Origin: Symbiodinium natans
Lineage: Eukaryota > Sar > Dinophyceae > Suessiales > Symbiodiniaceae
Direction of reading: 5' to 3'
NCBI GenBank assembly: GCA_905221605.1
Contig: CAJNDS010000132.1
Span: 62,001-126,000, forward strand
Length of the DNA stretch: 64,000 bases
In this document: piece by piece, positions 52,060 to 64,000 of the stretch
Position numbering within the stretch: the stretch's first letter is position 1
Layout: each line of letters starts with the position of its first letter
The notes under the pieces: generated by a model
Told to the model about the DNA's origin: nothing
Databases searched by the model: none
Seen by the model: the letters and a program-made list of their open reading frames with translations, nothing else
Made by a program: the position numbers and the translations under genes

Positions 52060-54625
52060 ATCCCTAGATTTGATTTTCAAGGATTTCATGAAATTTAAAA
52101 TGCCCAAAAAATCCTTGAAATCCTTAAAAAAATCATATCCCGGGATTTAATATTTTAAGGATTTCAAGGATTTTTTGGGCATTTTAAATTTTATGAAATC
52201 CTTGAAAAATCAAATCCCGGGATTTAATTTTTCAAGGATTTCAAGGATTTCATAAAATTTAAATACCGGAACTCCTGCAAAAGCAAACCGCCCCCCTCCC
52301 CACTCAGAGTACGGGGAAGACCACGCGGATTTTAAAATTTATGAAATCCTTGAAATCCTTGAAAAATTAAATCCCGGGATTTGATTTTTCAAGGATTTCA
52401 TAAAATTTAAAATGCCCAAAAAATCCTTGAAATCCTTAAAAAAATCAAATCCCGGGATTTAATATTTTAAGGATTTCAAGGATTTTTTGGGCATTTTAAA
52501 TTTCATGAAACCCTTGAAAAATTAAATCCCGGGATTTAATTTTTCAAGGATTTCAAGGATTTCATAAATTTTAAAATCCGCGTGGTCTTCCCGTACTCTG
52601 AGTGGGGAGGGGGGGGTTTGCTTTTGCAGGAGTTCCGGTATTTAAATTTTATGAAATCCTTGAAATCCTTGAAAAATCAAATCCCGGGATTTAATTTTTC
52701 AAGGATTTCATGAAATTTAAAATGCCCAAAAAATCCTTGAAATCCTTAAAAAATCAAATCCCGGGATTTAATATTTTAAGGATTTCAAGGGTTTTTTTGG
52801 CATTTTAAATTTTATGAAATCCTTGAAAAATCAAATCCCGGGATTTGATTTTTCAAGGATTTCAAGGATTTCATAAATTTTAAAATCCGCGTGGTCTTCC
52901 CGTACTCTGAGTGGGGAGGGGGGGGTTTGCTTTTGCAGGAGTTCCGGTATTTAAATTTTATGAAATCCTTGAAATCCTTGAAAAATTAAATCCCGGGATT
53001 TAATTTTTCAAGGATTTCATGAAATTTAAAATGCCCAAAAAATCCTTGAAATCCTTAAAAAATCAAATCCCGGGATTTAATATTTTAAGGATTTCAAGGG
53101 TTTTTTTGGCATTTTAAATTTTATGAAATCCTTGAAAAATCAAATCCCGGGATTTAATTTTTCAAGGATTTCAAGGATTTCATAAATTTTAAAATCCGCG
53201 TGGTCTTCCCGTACTCTGAGAGGGGAGGGGGGGGGTTTGCTTTTGCAGGAGTTCCGGTATTTAAATTTTATGAAGTCCTTGAAACCCTTGAAAAATCAAA
53301 TCCCGGGATTTAATTTTTCAAGGATTTCATAAAATTTAAAATGCCCAAAAAATCCTTGAAATCCTTAAAAAATCAAATCCCGGGATTTAATATTTTAAGG
53401 ATTTCAAGGATTTTTTGGGCATTTTAAATTTTATGAAATCCTTGAAAAATTAAATCCCGGGATTTGATTTTTCAAGGATTTCAAGGATTTCATAAATTTT
53501 AAAATCCGCGTGGTCTTCCCGTACTCTGAGTGGGGAGGGGGGGGGTTTGCTTTTGCAGGAGTTCCGGTATTTAAATTTTATGAAATCCTTGAAATCCTTG
53601 AAAAATTAAATCCCGGGATTTAATTTTTCAAGGATTTCATGAAATTTAAAATGCCCAAAAAATCCTTGAAATCCTTAAAAAATCAAATCCCGGGATTTAA
53701 TATTTTAAGGATTTCAAGGGTTTTTTTGGCATTTTAAATTTTATGAAATCCTTGAAAAATCAAATCCCGGGATTTGATTTTTCAAGGATTTCAAGGATTT
53801 CATAAATTTTAAAATCCGCGTGGTCTTCCCGTACTCTGAGTGGGGAGGGGGGGGTTTGCTTTTGCAGGAGTTCCGGTATTTAAATTTTATGAAATCCTTG
53901 AAATCCTTGAAAAATTAAATCCCGGGATTTAATTTTTCAAGGATTTCATGAAATTGAAAATGCCCAAAAAATCCTTGAAATCCTTAAAATATTAAATCCC
54001 GGGATTTGATTTTTTTAAGGATTTCAAGGATTTTTTGGGCATTTTAAATTTCATGAAATCCTTGAAAAATCAAATCCCGGGATTTGATTTTTCAAGGATT
54101 TCAAGGATTTCATAAATTTTAAAATCCGCGTGGTCTTCCCGTACTCTGAGAGGGGAGGGGGGGGGTTTGCTTTTGCAGGAGTTCCGGTATTTAAATTTTA
54201 TGAAGTCCTTGAAATCCTTGAAAAATCAAATCCCGGGATTTAATTTTTCAAGGATTTCATAAAATTTAAAATGCCCCAAAAATCCTTGAAATCCTTAAAA
54301 AATCAAATCCCGGGATTTAATATTTTAAGGATTTCAAGGCTTTTTTGGGCATTTTAAATTTTATGAAATCCTTGAAAAATTAAATCCCGGGATTTGATTT
54401 TTCAAGGATTTCAAGGATTTCATAAATTTTAAAATCCGCGTGGTCTTCCCGTACTCTGAGTGGGGAGGGGGGCGTTTGCTTTTGCAGGAGCTCCGGTATT
54501 TAAAGTTTATGAAATCCTTGAAATCCTTGAAAAACTAAATCCCGGGATTTAATTTTTCAAGGATTTCATGAAATTTAAAATGCCCAAAAAATCATTGAAA
54601 TCCTTAAAGAACTAAATCCCGGGGT
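52060..54625. repeat. 310-bp satellite of nested palindromes
   Basis: The marker CCGCGTGGTCTTCCCGTACT recurs at about 52577, 52886, 53195, 53505, 53815, 54125 and 54435, a period of 309-310 bp. Each unit is a chain of AAATCCCGGGATTT palindromes flanked by TTTCAAGGATTTCA arms, so a strand could fold into long hairpins. A separate marker copy near 52275-52340 is in inverse orientation. AT-rich and non-coding. Confidence 0.95.
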
Positions 54626-54627
54626 TC

Positions 54628-54722
54628 GGTTTAGGGTTTAGGGTTTAGGGTTTAGGGTTTAGGGTTTAGGGTTTAGGGTTTAGGGTTTAGGGTTTAGGGT
54701 TTAGGGTTTAGGGTTTAGGGTA
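54628..54722 (+). repeat. TTTAGGG array inside the satellite edge
   Basis: About 13 perfect G-strand copies placed within the last satellite unit; decayed satellite sequence (AAATCAAATACCGGATTTGA-like) resumes until about 54850. Confidence 0.95.
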
Positions 54723-54849
54723 ATATCCTTGAAACCCTTAACAAAAATCAAATACCGGATTTGATGGTGTAAGGAGTTCATAAAAAGTTAAGATGCCGAA
54801 AAAGAATTAAAACCCTTCAAAATCAAACCCCGGGATTTGTCTTTTCCAG

Positions 54850-55203
54850 GATTTCAGACATACCCGCTCATTGCCCATCCCACATCACCCCGCATCATCT
54901 CCCATCGTTTCTCTCATCCCCCATCATGCCCCATCATCCCCCAATCATCCCCCATCATCTCCCATCATCATTCCCCGTCATCTCTCATAATCCCTTTCAC
55001 CCCCCCATCATCCACCATCATCCCCCATCAGGCCCCCATCATCGTCCCCGATCAGCCCCTATCATGCCCCATCATGTCTCTCATCCCGCGTCATCCCCCA
55101 TCATTCCCCATCATCCCCCATCATCTCCCATCATCCCGCATCATCCCCCATCATCCCCCATCATCATTCCCCATCATCTCCCATAATCCCTTTCACCCCC
55201 CAT
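54850..55203. repeat. CATCATCCCC minisatellite
   Basis: Imperfect CCCCATCATC decamers with a longer internal duplication (TCATTCCCC...CATAATCCCTTTCACCCCC at about 54970 and 55168). His/Pro/Ser-rich frames are artefacts. Confidence 0.92.
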
Positions 55204-58200
55204 CTTGAGGGGTTAGTGACTGCCCTAGAGGTTAGTCGTATGTCCCCCCGCTTCGTGTTGTTGTGATTTGGTAGGGGCCCAGAGGTTTGTATGAGTTGTT
55301 TTCTTCGTTCGTGTTGTAAGGGTTTTGTGAGGGCCCCGGAGGTTTGTCGCATGTCCGATTTCTTCGTGCTTGTAGGGTTTGGGGATTGTCTAGATAATTG
55401 TCAAAAATCATTCCTTCCGCGCTCGTACTATGAGGGGCTAGTGGCTGCCCTAGAGGTTTGTTGTATATTCCCCCGCTTCGTGTTCCTGAGATTTGGTAGG
55501 GGCCAGAGGCTTGTCATATGTCCCCTCCCTTCGTCCCTTCGTGTTGTGAGGGTTGCATTCGGCCTTGGAGGTTTGTCGTATGTCCCCTTTCTTGGCGTCT
55601 AGATGATTGTCATCATAAGTCATTTGCTTCCGTGGTCGTATTATGAGGGCTATTGACCGCCCTAGAGGTTTGTCGTATGCCCCCCTGCTTCGTGTTCCTG
55701 TGAGTTGGGAGGGGCCTAGAGGTTTATCTTTTGTCCCCTCCCTTCGTCCCTTCGTATTGTAAGGGTTTCGTGAGCGCTCTGGAGGTTTTTCATATGTCCC
55801 CTTTGTTCGTGCTTGTAGGGTTGAGGGAGTGTCTAGATGATTATCATATATCATTTGCTTCCGCAGTCGCTATGAGGGTATTGATTGCCCTAAAGATTTC
55901 TCGTGTGCCCCCCCCGCTTCGTATTCCTGTGATTTGGTAGGGGTCTAGAGGTTTGTCGTAATTCCTCTCCCTTCGTTCCTTCGTGGGATGTTTGCGTGTG
56001 TCCCCTTTCTTCGTGCTTGTAGGGTTTGGGGAGCCTAGACGACTGATATATATATATATATATATATAATTCGATTCCGCGCTCGTATTGTGAGGGGCTA
56101 GTGATCGCCCTAGAGGTTTGTCGTATGTCCCCCCCATTTCCTGTTCCTGAGATTTGGTAGGGGCCTAGAGCTTTGTCGTATGTCCCCTCCTTTCGCCCCT
56201 TCGTGTTGTAGGGGTTTTGTTGGGCCTTGAAGGCTTGTCGTGTGTCCCCTTTCTTCGTGCTTGGAGAGTTTGAGGAGCGTCGAGATGACTACCATACATC
56301 ATTTGCTTCCGTGCTCGTACTATGTGGGGTTAGTGACTGCCCTAGAGGTTTGTCGTATGTCCCCTTCCTTCGTCCCTTCGCGTTGTATGGGTGGTAAGGG
56401 TTTTGTGAGGGCCCTGGAGGCTAGTCGTATATCCACTTTCTTCGAGCTTGTAGGGTTTGGGGGGGAGCGTCTAGAGTCTAGATGATCGTCATATATGATT
56501 TGCTTCCGTGCTCAAACTATGAGGGGCTAGTGACTGTCATAGAGGTTTGTCATTTGTCCCCCCCGTTTCCTTGGTCCTGTGATTTGGTAGGGGCTTAGAG
56601 GTTTGTCATACGTTCCCTCGCTTCGTCCTTTCGTGTTGCAAGGGTTTTGTGAGAGCCCGGCAAATTTGCCGTATGTCCCTTTTCTTCTTGCTTGTAGGGT
56701 TTGGGGAGCGTCTAGACGACTGACATATGTAATTTGATTCCGGGCTCGTATTGTGCGGGGCTAGTGACTGCCCTAGAGGTTTGTCGTATGCCCTCCGCTT
56801 GTTCCTGTGATGTAGTAGGGGCCTACAGGTTTGTCGTGTGTCCCCTTTCTTGGCATCTAGATGATTGTCATAAGACATTTGCTTCTGTGGTCGTATTGTG
56901 AGGGCTATTGACTGCCCTAGAGGTTTGTCGTATGCCCCCCTGCTTCGTGTTCCTGTGAGTTGGAAGGGCCTAGAGGTTTATCTTTTGTCCCCTCCCTTCG
57001 TCCCTTCGTGTTGTAAGGGTTTCGTGAGCGCTCTGGAGGTTTTTCGTATGTCCCCTTTGTTCGTGCTTGCAGGGTTTGGGGAGTGTCTAGATGATTATCA
57101 TATATCATTTGCTTCCGCAGTCGCTATGAGGGTATTGATTGCCCTAAAGATTTCTCGTGTGCCCCCCCGCTTCGTATTCCTATGATTTGGTAGGGGTCTA
57201 GAGGTTTGTCGTAATTCCTCTCCCTTCGTTCCTTCGTGGGATGTTTGCGTGTGTCCCCTTTCTTCGTGCTTGTAGGGTTTGGGGAGCCTAGACGACTGAT
57301 ATATATATATATATAATTCGATTCCGCGCTCGTATTGTGAGGGGCTAGTGATCGCCCTAGAGGTTTGTCGTATGTCCCCCCGATTCCTGTTCCTGAGCTT
57401 TGGTAGGGGCCTAGAGCTTTGTCGTATGTCCCCTCCTTTCGCCCCTTCGTGTTGTAGGGGTTTGTTGGGCCTTGAAGGTTTGTCGTGTGTCCCCTTTCTT
57501 CGAGCTTGGAGAATTGAGGAGTGTCGAGATGATTACCATACATCATTTGCTTCCGTGCTCGTACTATGTGGGGTTAGTGACTGCCCTAGAGGTTTGTCGT
57601 ATGTCCCCTTCCTTCGTCCCTTCGCGTTGTATGGGTGGTAAGGGTTTTGTGAGGGCCCTGGAGGCTAGTCGTATATCCACTTTCTTCGAGCTTGTAGGGT
57701 TTGGGGGGAGCGTCTAGAGTCTAGATGATCGTCATATATGATTTGCTTCCGTGCTCAAACTATGAGGGGCTAGTGGCTGTCCTAGAGGTTTGTCATTTGT
57801 CCCCCCCGTTTCCTTGGTCCTGTGATTTGGTAGGGGCTTAGAGGTTTGTCATACGTTCCCTCGCTTCGTCCTTTCGTGTTGCAAGGGTTTTGTGAGAGCC
57901 CTGCAAATTTGCCGTGTGTCCCCTTTCTTCTCACTTGTAGGGTTTGGGGAGCGTCTAGACGACTGACATATAATTTGATTCCGTGCTCGTATTGTGAGGG
58001 GCTAGTGATTGCCCTAGAGGTTTGTCGTATGTCCCCCCGATTCCTGTTCCTGAGATTTGGTAGGGGCTTAGAGCTTTGTCGTATGTCCCCTCCTTTCGCC
58101 CCTTCGTGTTGTAGGGGTTTTGTTGGGCCTTGAAGGTTTGTCGTGTGTCCCCTTTCTTCGTGCTTGGAGAGTTTGAGGAGCGTCGAGATGATTACCATAC

Positions 58201-59588
58201 ATCATTTGCTTCCGTGCTCGTACTATGTGGGGTTACTGACTGCCCTAGAGGTTTGTCGTATGTCCCCTTCCTTCGTCCCTTCGCGTTGTATGGGTGGTAA
58301 GGGTTTTGTGAGGGCCCTGGAGGCTAGTCGTATATCCACTTTCTTCGAGCTTGTAGGGTTTGGGGGAGCGTCTAGAGTCTAGATGATCGTCATATATGAT
58401 TTGCTTCCGTGCTCAAACTATGAGGGGCTAGTGGCTGTCCTAGAGGTTTGTCATTTGTCCCCCCCGTTTCCTTGGTCCTGTGATTTGGTAGGGGCTTAGA
58501 GGTTTGTCATACGTTCCCTCGCTTCGTCCTTTCGTGTTGCAAGGGTTTTTGTGAGAGCCCTGCAAATTTGCCGTGTGTCCCCTTTCTTCTCACTTGTAGG
58601 GTTTGGGGAGCGTCTAGACGACTGACATATAACTTGAGTCCGTGCTCGTATTGTGAGGGGCTAGTGACTGCCCTAGGGGTTTGTCGTATGCCCCCCCCCC
58701 CGCTTCCTTGTTCCTGTGATGTAGTAGGGGCCTACAGGTTTGTCGTATGTCCCCTGCCTTCGTCCTTTCGTGTTGTAAGGCTGATAAAATTTTTCTGAGG
58801 GCCCTTGGAGATTTGTCGTATGTCCCCACGCTTCGTGTTCCTGAGATTTGGTAGGGGCCAGAGACTTGTCGAATGTCCCCTCCTTTCGTCCCTTCGTGTT
58901 GAAATTGCTTTGTTGGGGGAAGGTTTGTCGTATGTCACCTTTCTTTCTTCTTAGAGGGTTTGGGGATCTTCTAGAAAACTGTCATATATCATTTGCTTCC
59001 GTGCTCGTATTATGAGGGGCTGGTGTTTGTCATAGAGGTTTGTCGTATGTCCCGCCGCTTTCTGTTCCTGCGATGTGGTAGGGGCCTAAAGAGGTTTGTC
59101 GTGTGCCCCCTCCCTTCGTCCCTTTGAGTTGCAAGGGTTTTGTTGGACCTGGAAGATTTATCGTATGTCTCCTTTCTTCGTGCTTGTAGGGCGTGGGGAG
59201 CGTCTAGATGATTATCATATATGATTTGCTTCCGTGCTCGTATTATGAGGGGCTAGTGACTGCCCTAGAGGTTTGTTTTATGTCTCCCTGCTTCGTGTTC
59301 ATGTCATTTGCTAGGGTCCTGGAGATTTGTCGTATGTCATTTTACCATATACGAAATTAGATACAATCCCTTCGTCCCTTCGTGTTGTAAGGGTTTCGTG
59401 AGGGTCCTAGAGGTTTGTCGTATGTGCCCTTCCTTCGTCCCTTCTTGTTGTAAGGGTTTTGTGAGGGCCCTGCAAATTTGCCGTATGTCCCTTTCTTCGT
59501 GCTTGTAGGATTTGGGCAGCGTCTAGATGATTGTCATTATCATTTGCTTCCGTGCTCGTACTATGAGGCGCTAGTAACTGCCCTAGAC
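55204..59588 (+). repeat. Higher-order tandem array (GTTTGTCGTATGTCCCC units)
   Basis: Diverged units of about 60-90 bp carry GGTTTGTCGTATGTCCCC, combined into blocks of about 280 bp that also contain TTGCTTCCGTGCTCGTA. Larger blocks are duplicated: a marker at 56291 recurs at 57535 and 58194 (1244 and 659 bp apart). Many frames are open on both strands, with repeated peptides such as YDKPL; I find no sign of selection for coding. Confidence 0.92.
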
Positions 59589-60290
59589 CTTCAGGGCCCT
59601 CACAAAACCCTTACAACACGAAGGGACGAAGGGAGACGACGTACGACAAACCTCTATCATCTAGATGCTCCCCAAACCCTACAAGCAAGAAGAAAGGGGA
59701 CATACGACAAACCTCCAGGGCCCTCACAGAACCCTTACAATAGGAAGGAATGAAGGGAGGCGACACACTACAAACCTTTAGGCCCCTACCAAATCACAGG
59801 ATCACGAAGCGGGGGCGTCATCTGACAAACCTCCAGGCCAATCACTAGCCCCTCATAATACGAGCACGGAAGCACATGATATGTGATTATCATCTACACA
59901 CTCCCCAGACCCTACAAGCACGAACAAAGGGGACATACGACAAACCTCCAGGACCCTCCCAAAACCCTTACAACACGAAGGGACGAAGGGAGGGGACACA
60001 CGACAAACCTTTAGCCCCCTACCAAATCACAGGAACACGAAGCGGGGGGACATACGACAAACCTCTAGGGCAGGCACTAGCCCTCATAATACGAGCACGG
60101 AAACACATCATATATGATAATCATTTTGATGCTCCCCCAAAACCTATAAGAACGAGAAAGGGGAAGCACACAAACCTCCAAAGCCCTTACAAAACCCTTA
60201 CAACACGAAGGGACGAAGGGAGGGGACATACGACAAACCTCTGGACCCTACCAAGTCACAGGAAACACGAAGCGAGGGTGCTTGCCTAAG
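59589..60290 (-). repeat. Inverted continuation of the same array
   Basis: From about 59589 the same units appear reverse-complemented (GGGGACATACGACAAACCTC), so the two halves form a large inverted junction. Confidence 0.92.
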
Positions 60291-60316
60291 TCTGGCTGTT
60301 GGCCGGCTGGATCTAC

Positions 60317-60598
<282 letters not shown>

Positions 60599-60737
60599 CA
60601 AGAAGTTTTGTAAATAGTAAACAAAGGGGCGTGCCAAATAGACCCTAAAGGTCCATGCCACTTAGGGGTTTAGGGCTTTTGGGTTTGCAGGGGTTTAGGC
60701 CAGGAAGGGTAGGTTAGGGTTCGGAGTGTTGGGGCTT

Positions 60738-60844
60738 AGTAGCCCAGTAACCATATCATAATAAGGGCACCCTTTTTGGGGTTGGCTACTTTCTAATGGA
60801 ACAAGGACCAAAAAAAGGGGTAAAGGGACCCCTGGGCTAGCAAG
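60738..60844. mobile_element. IE-A element
   Basis: CTTAGTAGCCCAGTAACC at the left, ACCCCTGGGCTAGCAAG at the right, core GGCACCCTTTTTGGGGTTGG. Confidence 0.8.
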
Positions 60845-61261
60845 TGGGGTTTAGGGTTTCTGGGGTTGGAGTTTGGGGTATGCGGAAATACGGCTTAATT
60901 GTCGTGTTCAATGCGAACATAATTCACGTTTGCAGTTTGCCTTGAGGGGGTTGTGAGATCCCAGGACTCTGAACCCCCATCAGCTTCAAAGAAGAGTGCT
61001 CCAAAACCCCCAAATCCTCAACACCCTAAACCCTAAACCCTAAACCCTAAACCCTAAACCCTTAACCCTTAACCCTTAACCCTCAACCCTCAACCCCAAG
61101 CACGAAACCCAACCCCTTCAGAGACCCCAAGAGGTCTGAGGTCCGGTACAGGCCCTAAACACTCAACCTCTATACTGTAGGAGCCTTACCAATTGCAACA
61201 GGGTTTTGGGGGGTAATATCGAGAGAATATAAGGGAATGTTATCAGTAACTATTCCGGCTC

Positions 61262-61335
61262 CATGTTCGCCCCATACTCTCAATGCACCTCCCGGTCGAC
61301 ATTTTGGAGCTCCAGGGCAGAGGCCTGGAGCGAGA
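61262..61335 (-). CDS. Candidate exon before an IE-M element
   Basis: Minus frame QLLAPGLCPGAPKCRPGGAL then RVWGEH ends at CATG|GAGCCG, a GA donor where an IE-M copy (61261-61182) starts. Confidence 0.4.
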
Positions 61336-61539
61336 AGCTGCTTTGGGGTCAAGTGTTTCGGGTTTCGGGTTTAGGGCTTTGGAGCTTGGGGTTCACACTT
61401 TGGGAAAGCTCTAAAGGGCTTGGGGAGAGGCTTGGGGAGAGGCTTGGGGATGTTCGTGGTCTAGAGGTTCAAGAGCAAGTTTGCAACGGAACCTGTTGGA
61501 CAGGCCAGACATGCCCGCGAAGTTTCAAGAGTGCATACA

Positions 61540-61680
61540 TACCTACATACATACATACATGCATGCATACATACATACATATGTATACATATATGTACAT
61601 ATTTTCACATACATATACATGTATATATATATATATATATATACTTTTGTATATGTAAAGTATTATATACACATATGATC
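61540..61680. repeat. CATA/TATA microsatellite
   Basis: CATACATA and TATATA tracts; Tyr/Ile/His-rich frames are artefacts. Confidence 0.93.
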
Positions 61681-61924
61681 TTCAACACTGTTTTTGAAGA
61701 CATTTTAAAAGCTAATGTTGCATTCACATGTTCTTAGTGGCAGTTTGGAGGTCGAAAGTAGGACCCTTGAAGTCTTCATGGATTCCCCTACTACCCCCCT
61801 CTATACTGCGTTTCCCCCCTCCCCTAGTTAAGGGTATTTAGGGCTAATTAAGCGACCCACACCCTCAACCCTAAACCCTAAATACCGGGTAGGAGGGAAA
61901 CCCATGAAGTCTTGACCCTGGCTC

Positions 61925-61995
61925 TCTTAGCTTAGCTGTTTGCCTGCCTGTGCCAAGTCTGATGCACGCAAGGGCTCAAGGCCTGGGCCAAGGTG
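61925..61995. CDS. Candidate exon, strand unresolved
   Basis: Minus reads GLEPLRASDLAQAGKQLS; plus reads LSLAVCLPVPSLMHARAQGL. No decisive splice border. Confidence 0.25.
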
Positions 61996-61997
61996 GT

Positions 61998-62165
61998 GAG
62001 GGTTTAGGGTTTAGGGTTTAGGGTTTAGGGTTTAGGGTTTAGGGTTTAGGGTTTAGGGTTTAGGGTTTAGGGTTTAGGGTTTAGGGTTTAGGGTTTAGGG
62101 TTTAGGGTTTAGAGTTTAGGGTTTAGGGTTTAGGGTTTAGGGTTTCGGGTTTCGGGTTTCGGGTT
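61998..62165 (+). repeat. G-strand array ending in TTTCGGG variants
   Basis: About 20 TTTAGGG copies, then four or five TTTCGGG/CTTCGGG copies. Confidence 0.97.
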
Positions 62166-62299
62166 TCGGGCTTCGGGCTTAGGGTTTAAAAGGCCGAGGC
62201 GGCGATATGGGGTTTTTGGGAGTATGCTAGACCCAGGAGTCACCTAGGAATAAACAGGGTCCCCTTTTTTGGTTTACAGTGGCTTACCTGAAACCCTAA

Positions 62300-63195
62300 G
62301 CCCTGAAGCCACGAAGCCCTAAAACCTTACACCTCTAAAACCCTAAACCCCGCACCCCTGCGCCATGCACGCCTCAACCCTAAACCCGCAGAGCCTAAAC
62401 CCCTAAAACCCCCAAACCCCTGAACCCCGAAACCCCGAAACCCCAAACCTCGAAACCCCCAAACCCCTAAACCCCGAAACCCCCAAACCCCCAAAACCCC
62501 TAAACCGTAAACCCTAAACCCCAAAACCCCCAGACCCCTACACCCCTAAACCCCTGAACCCCCAAACCCCTAAACCCGTGAACCCCTAAACCCCTAAGCC
62601 CCAAAACCCCAAACCCCTAAACCCCGAAACCCCAAAAAAAACCCCCAAACCCCTACACCCCCAAACCCCTAAACCCCTAAACCGCAGACCCTAAACCCCG
62701 AAACCCCGAAACCCCGAAACCCCAAAACCCCGAAACCCCGAAACCCCTAAACCCCTAAACCCCTAAACCCCTAAACACCGAAACACGGAAACCCCTAAAC
62801 CCCTAAACCCTACACCCCAAACCCTAAACCCTAAACCCCTAAACCCTAAACCCCCAACCCCTACACCCCTACACCCCTCAACCCCAAAACCCCTAAGCCC
62901 CTAAGCCCCGAAACCCCTTCTGCAGGGCCAAGCCACGGCTCGACTGCTCCAGGCCTTGCGCATGGGTCGGAGTCGAAACCCTAAACCCTAAAACTTACAC
63001 CTTAAACCCTAAACCTCAAAAAAACCTTTAACCCTAAACCCTAAACCCCTAAACCCCTAAACCCCTAAACCCTAAAACCCTAAAACCCTAAAACCCTAAA
63101 ACCCTGAATCCCCAAACCCTAAACTCCCGAATCCCAAACCATGAAAAACCCCTACACCCCTAAACCTCTAAACCCTAAACCCCTAAACCCTAAAC
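62300..63195 (-). repeat. Long degenerate C-strand array
   Basis: Nearly 900 bp of CCCTAAA, CCCCTAAA and CCCCGAAA variants, interrupted once by a 60-bp unique island (62920-62975) that is open on both strands. Confidence 0.93.
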
Positions 63196-63743
63196 CAATT
63201 CATATGACAATAACCAAAATTCAAAGTTTCACATGACAATTGGATTCCAAAAGGGGGGCCGTAATCTAGAGAACCTCCCTTCCGGAGCAGGGCTTTCGAC
63301 TCAGAGTTAATTGATAGGGCTTGAGATGCAGGGTTTTGGGTTTTGGGTGTAGGGTTCAGGGGTGCAGGGACCTAGGCTATATGCAAGGACTGCAACTGAG
63401 GGACAGCTGAAAAGTGACCAGCGATAGAGTTTGTGCTTTCACGGTTTAGGGTTTGAATGAGAGCTGCTAGGGTGCATGCGGGTTGAGGGCTTAGGGTTTA
63501 GGGTCTAGGGGGCTGAGGCTATGAAAAAGTGCTTACAACGTCGGGTAAAGCCCGTGGCCTTAAACCCTTACTTTATCAACCTACCCAGCTACCATTCATG
63601 CAGGTTCAGAGAACTCCGAGTTCAGGGTTGACCATATTACTTGCGGCGGCCGAAGTATGGGGTACTAGAACCCCTTAAGCACACAATCATCAGTTCCCTG
63701 GAAGTATTGAGCTACCCTGTCCCCTAAACCCCAAATCTTAAAC

Positions 63744-63840
63744 CCGAGAAGAGCTCCCAGATATCGCCCCCAGTGCTTGCGCCTCCCAGCGCCTTCGCTA
63801 TTGGAGCACCCATTTTGGGTAGCTGCGCTAGAGCGGCCGC
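63744..63840 (-). CDS. Candidate exon, unknown protein
   Basis: From GCTTGAG|GCGGCC to TTCTCGG|GTTTAA, 97 bp: AALAQLPKMGAPIAKALGGA then STGGDIWELFS. Natural composition; no family recognised. Confidence 0.45.
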
Positions 63841-63849
63841 CTCAAGCAT

Positions 63850-64000
63850 TTATGGTTTCGGGTTTAGGGCTCGAAGTATGGAGTTTGGGAATAATCTAGG
63901 GTTTACAAGGTTTGTGGACTCCAACAATGGGTGAATGGACCTCAGGGGTACCTAGGGAACATTAGGGAAGCTTGGGGAGCCTTAGGGAGTAGTAGGGAGT
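63850..64000. other. No supported gene
   Basis: One short G-strand tract near 63855, then unique DNA with repeated CTAGGGAACATTAGGGAAGC-like words related to 6860-6890 and 44985-45060. Confidence 0.5.

Noticed and set aside
52060-54625. CRISPR-like array
   Set aside because: Regular spacing is present but the whole 310-bp unit is repeated; there are no distinct spacers, and the context is eukaryotic.
55204-60290. Dozens of 60-140 codon ORFs in the higher-order array
   Set aside because: They appear in both strands and many frames with repeat periodicity, without splice borders or domain features.

Overview
The window looks like nuclear DNA of a dinoflagellate, probably a Symbiodiniaceae-like core dinoflagellate; I cannot name a genus. 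The evidence is: (1) TTTAGGG telomere-type heptamers scattered through almost the whole 64 kb; (2) one gene with a ubiquitin-like head followed by RCC1-like repeats of the 'DGSVVTWGD..GGDSS' type and another with a ubiquitin-like head followed by 22-residue FNIP repeats, both typical of dinoflagellate gene sets; (3) introns that splice cleanly only if GC, GA and GT donors and AG|G acceptors are allowed, a known dinoflagellate trait. There is no sign of prokaryotic, organellar or viral genes. No rRNA, convincing tRNA, CRISPR array or spliced-leader gene was found.

Layout. 0-3.4 kb: a 42-bp tandem repeat and a dense field of telomere-like arrays. 3.4-5.5 kb: FNIP-repeat gene (minus). 5.5-16 kb: short exon-like islands between telomere-like arrays, a multi-pass membrane protein gene (10.99-11.90 kb, minus) and one clear plus-strand exon (14.26-14.43 kb). 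16.5-19.2 kb: five-exon RCC1-like gene (minus). 19.2-31 kb: more exon islands, a GNAT acetyltransferase gene (25.9-26.8 kb, minus) and a set of minus exons (27.6-30.2 kb). 32.1-38.1 kb: mainly plus-strand coding (32.2-33.5, 36.5-37.5 and possibly 37.9-38.1 kb). 38.9-51.9 kb: exon islands, mostly best read on minus. 52.0-54.6 kb: a 310-bp satellite of nested palindromes. 54.8-60.3 kb: a CATCATCCCC block, then a 5-kb higher-order tandem array that flips orientation near 59,588 and ends in a 280-bp ACT trinucleotide tract. 60.6-64 kb: arrays with a few exon islands.

The main observation is how the genes are cut up. Many short elements with terminal inverted repeats (about 100-190 bp, some 13 families, labelled IE-A to IE-M here) recur across the window, and several coincide to the base with introns that can be deduced independently by translating conserved protein repeats or domains. 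These are introners, mobile elements that arrive as ready-made introns. Other introns are filled with telomere-like arrays, often G-rich after the donor and C-rich before the acceptor, so that the two ends could pair. Some telomere-like arrays lie inside older introners.

Limits: exon islands of 45-110 bp are often open on both strands, so calls not backed by a family motif or a seamless splice join are low confidence. Splice sites were read by eye.
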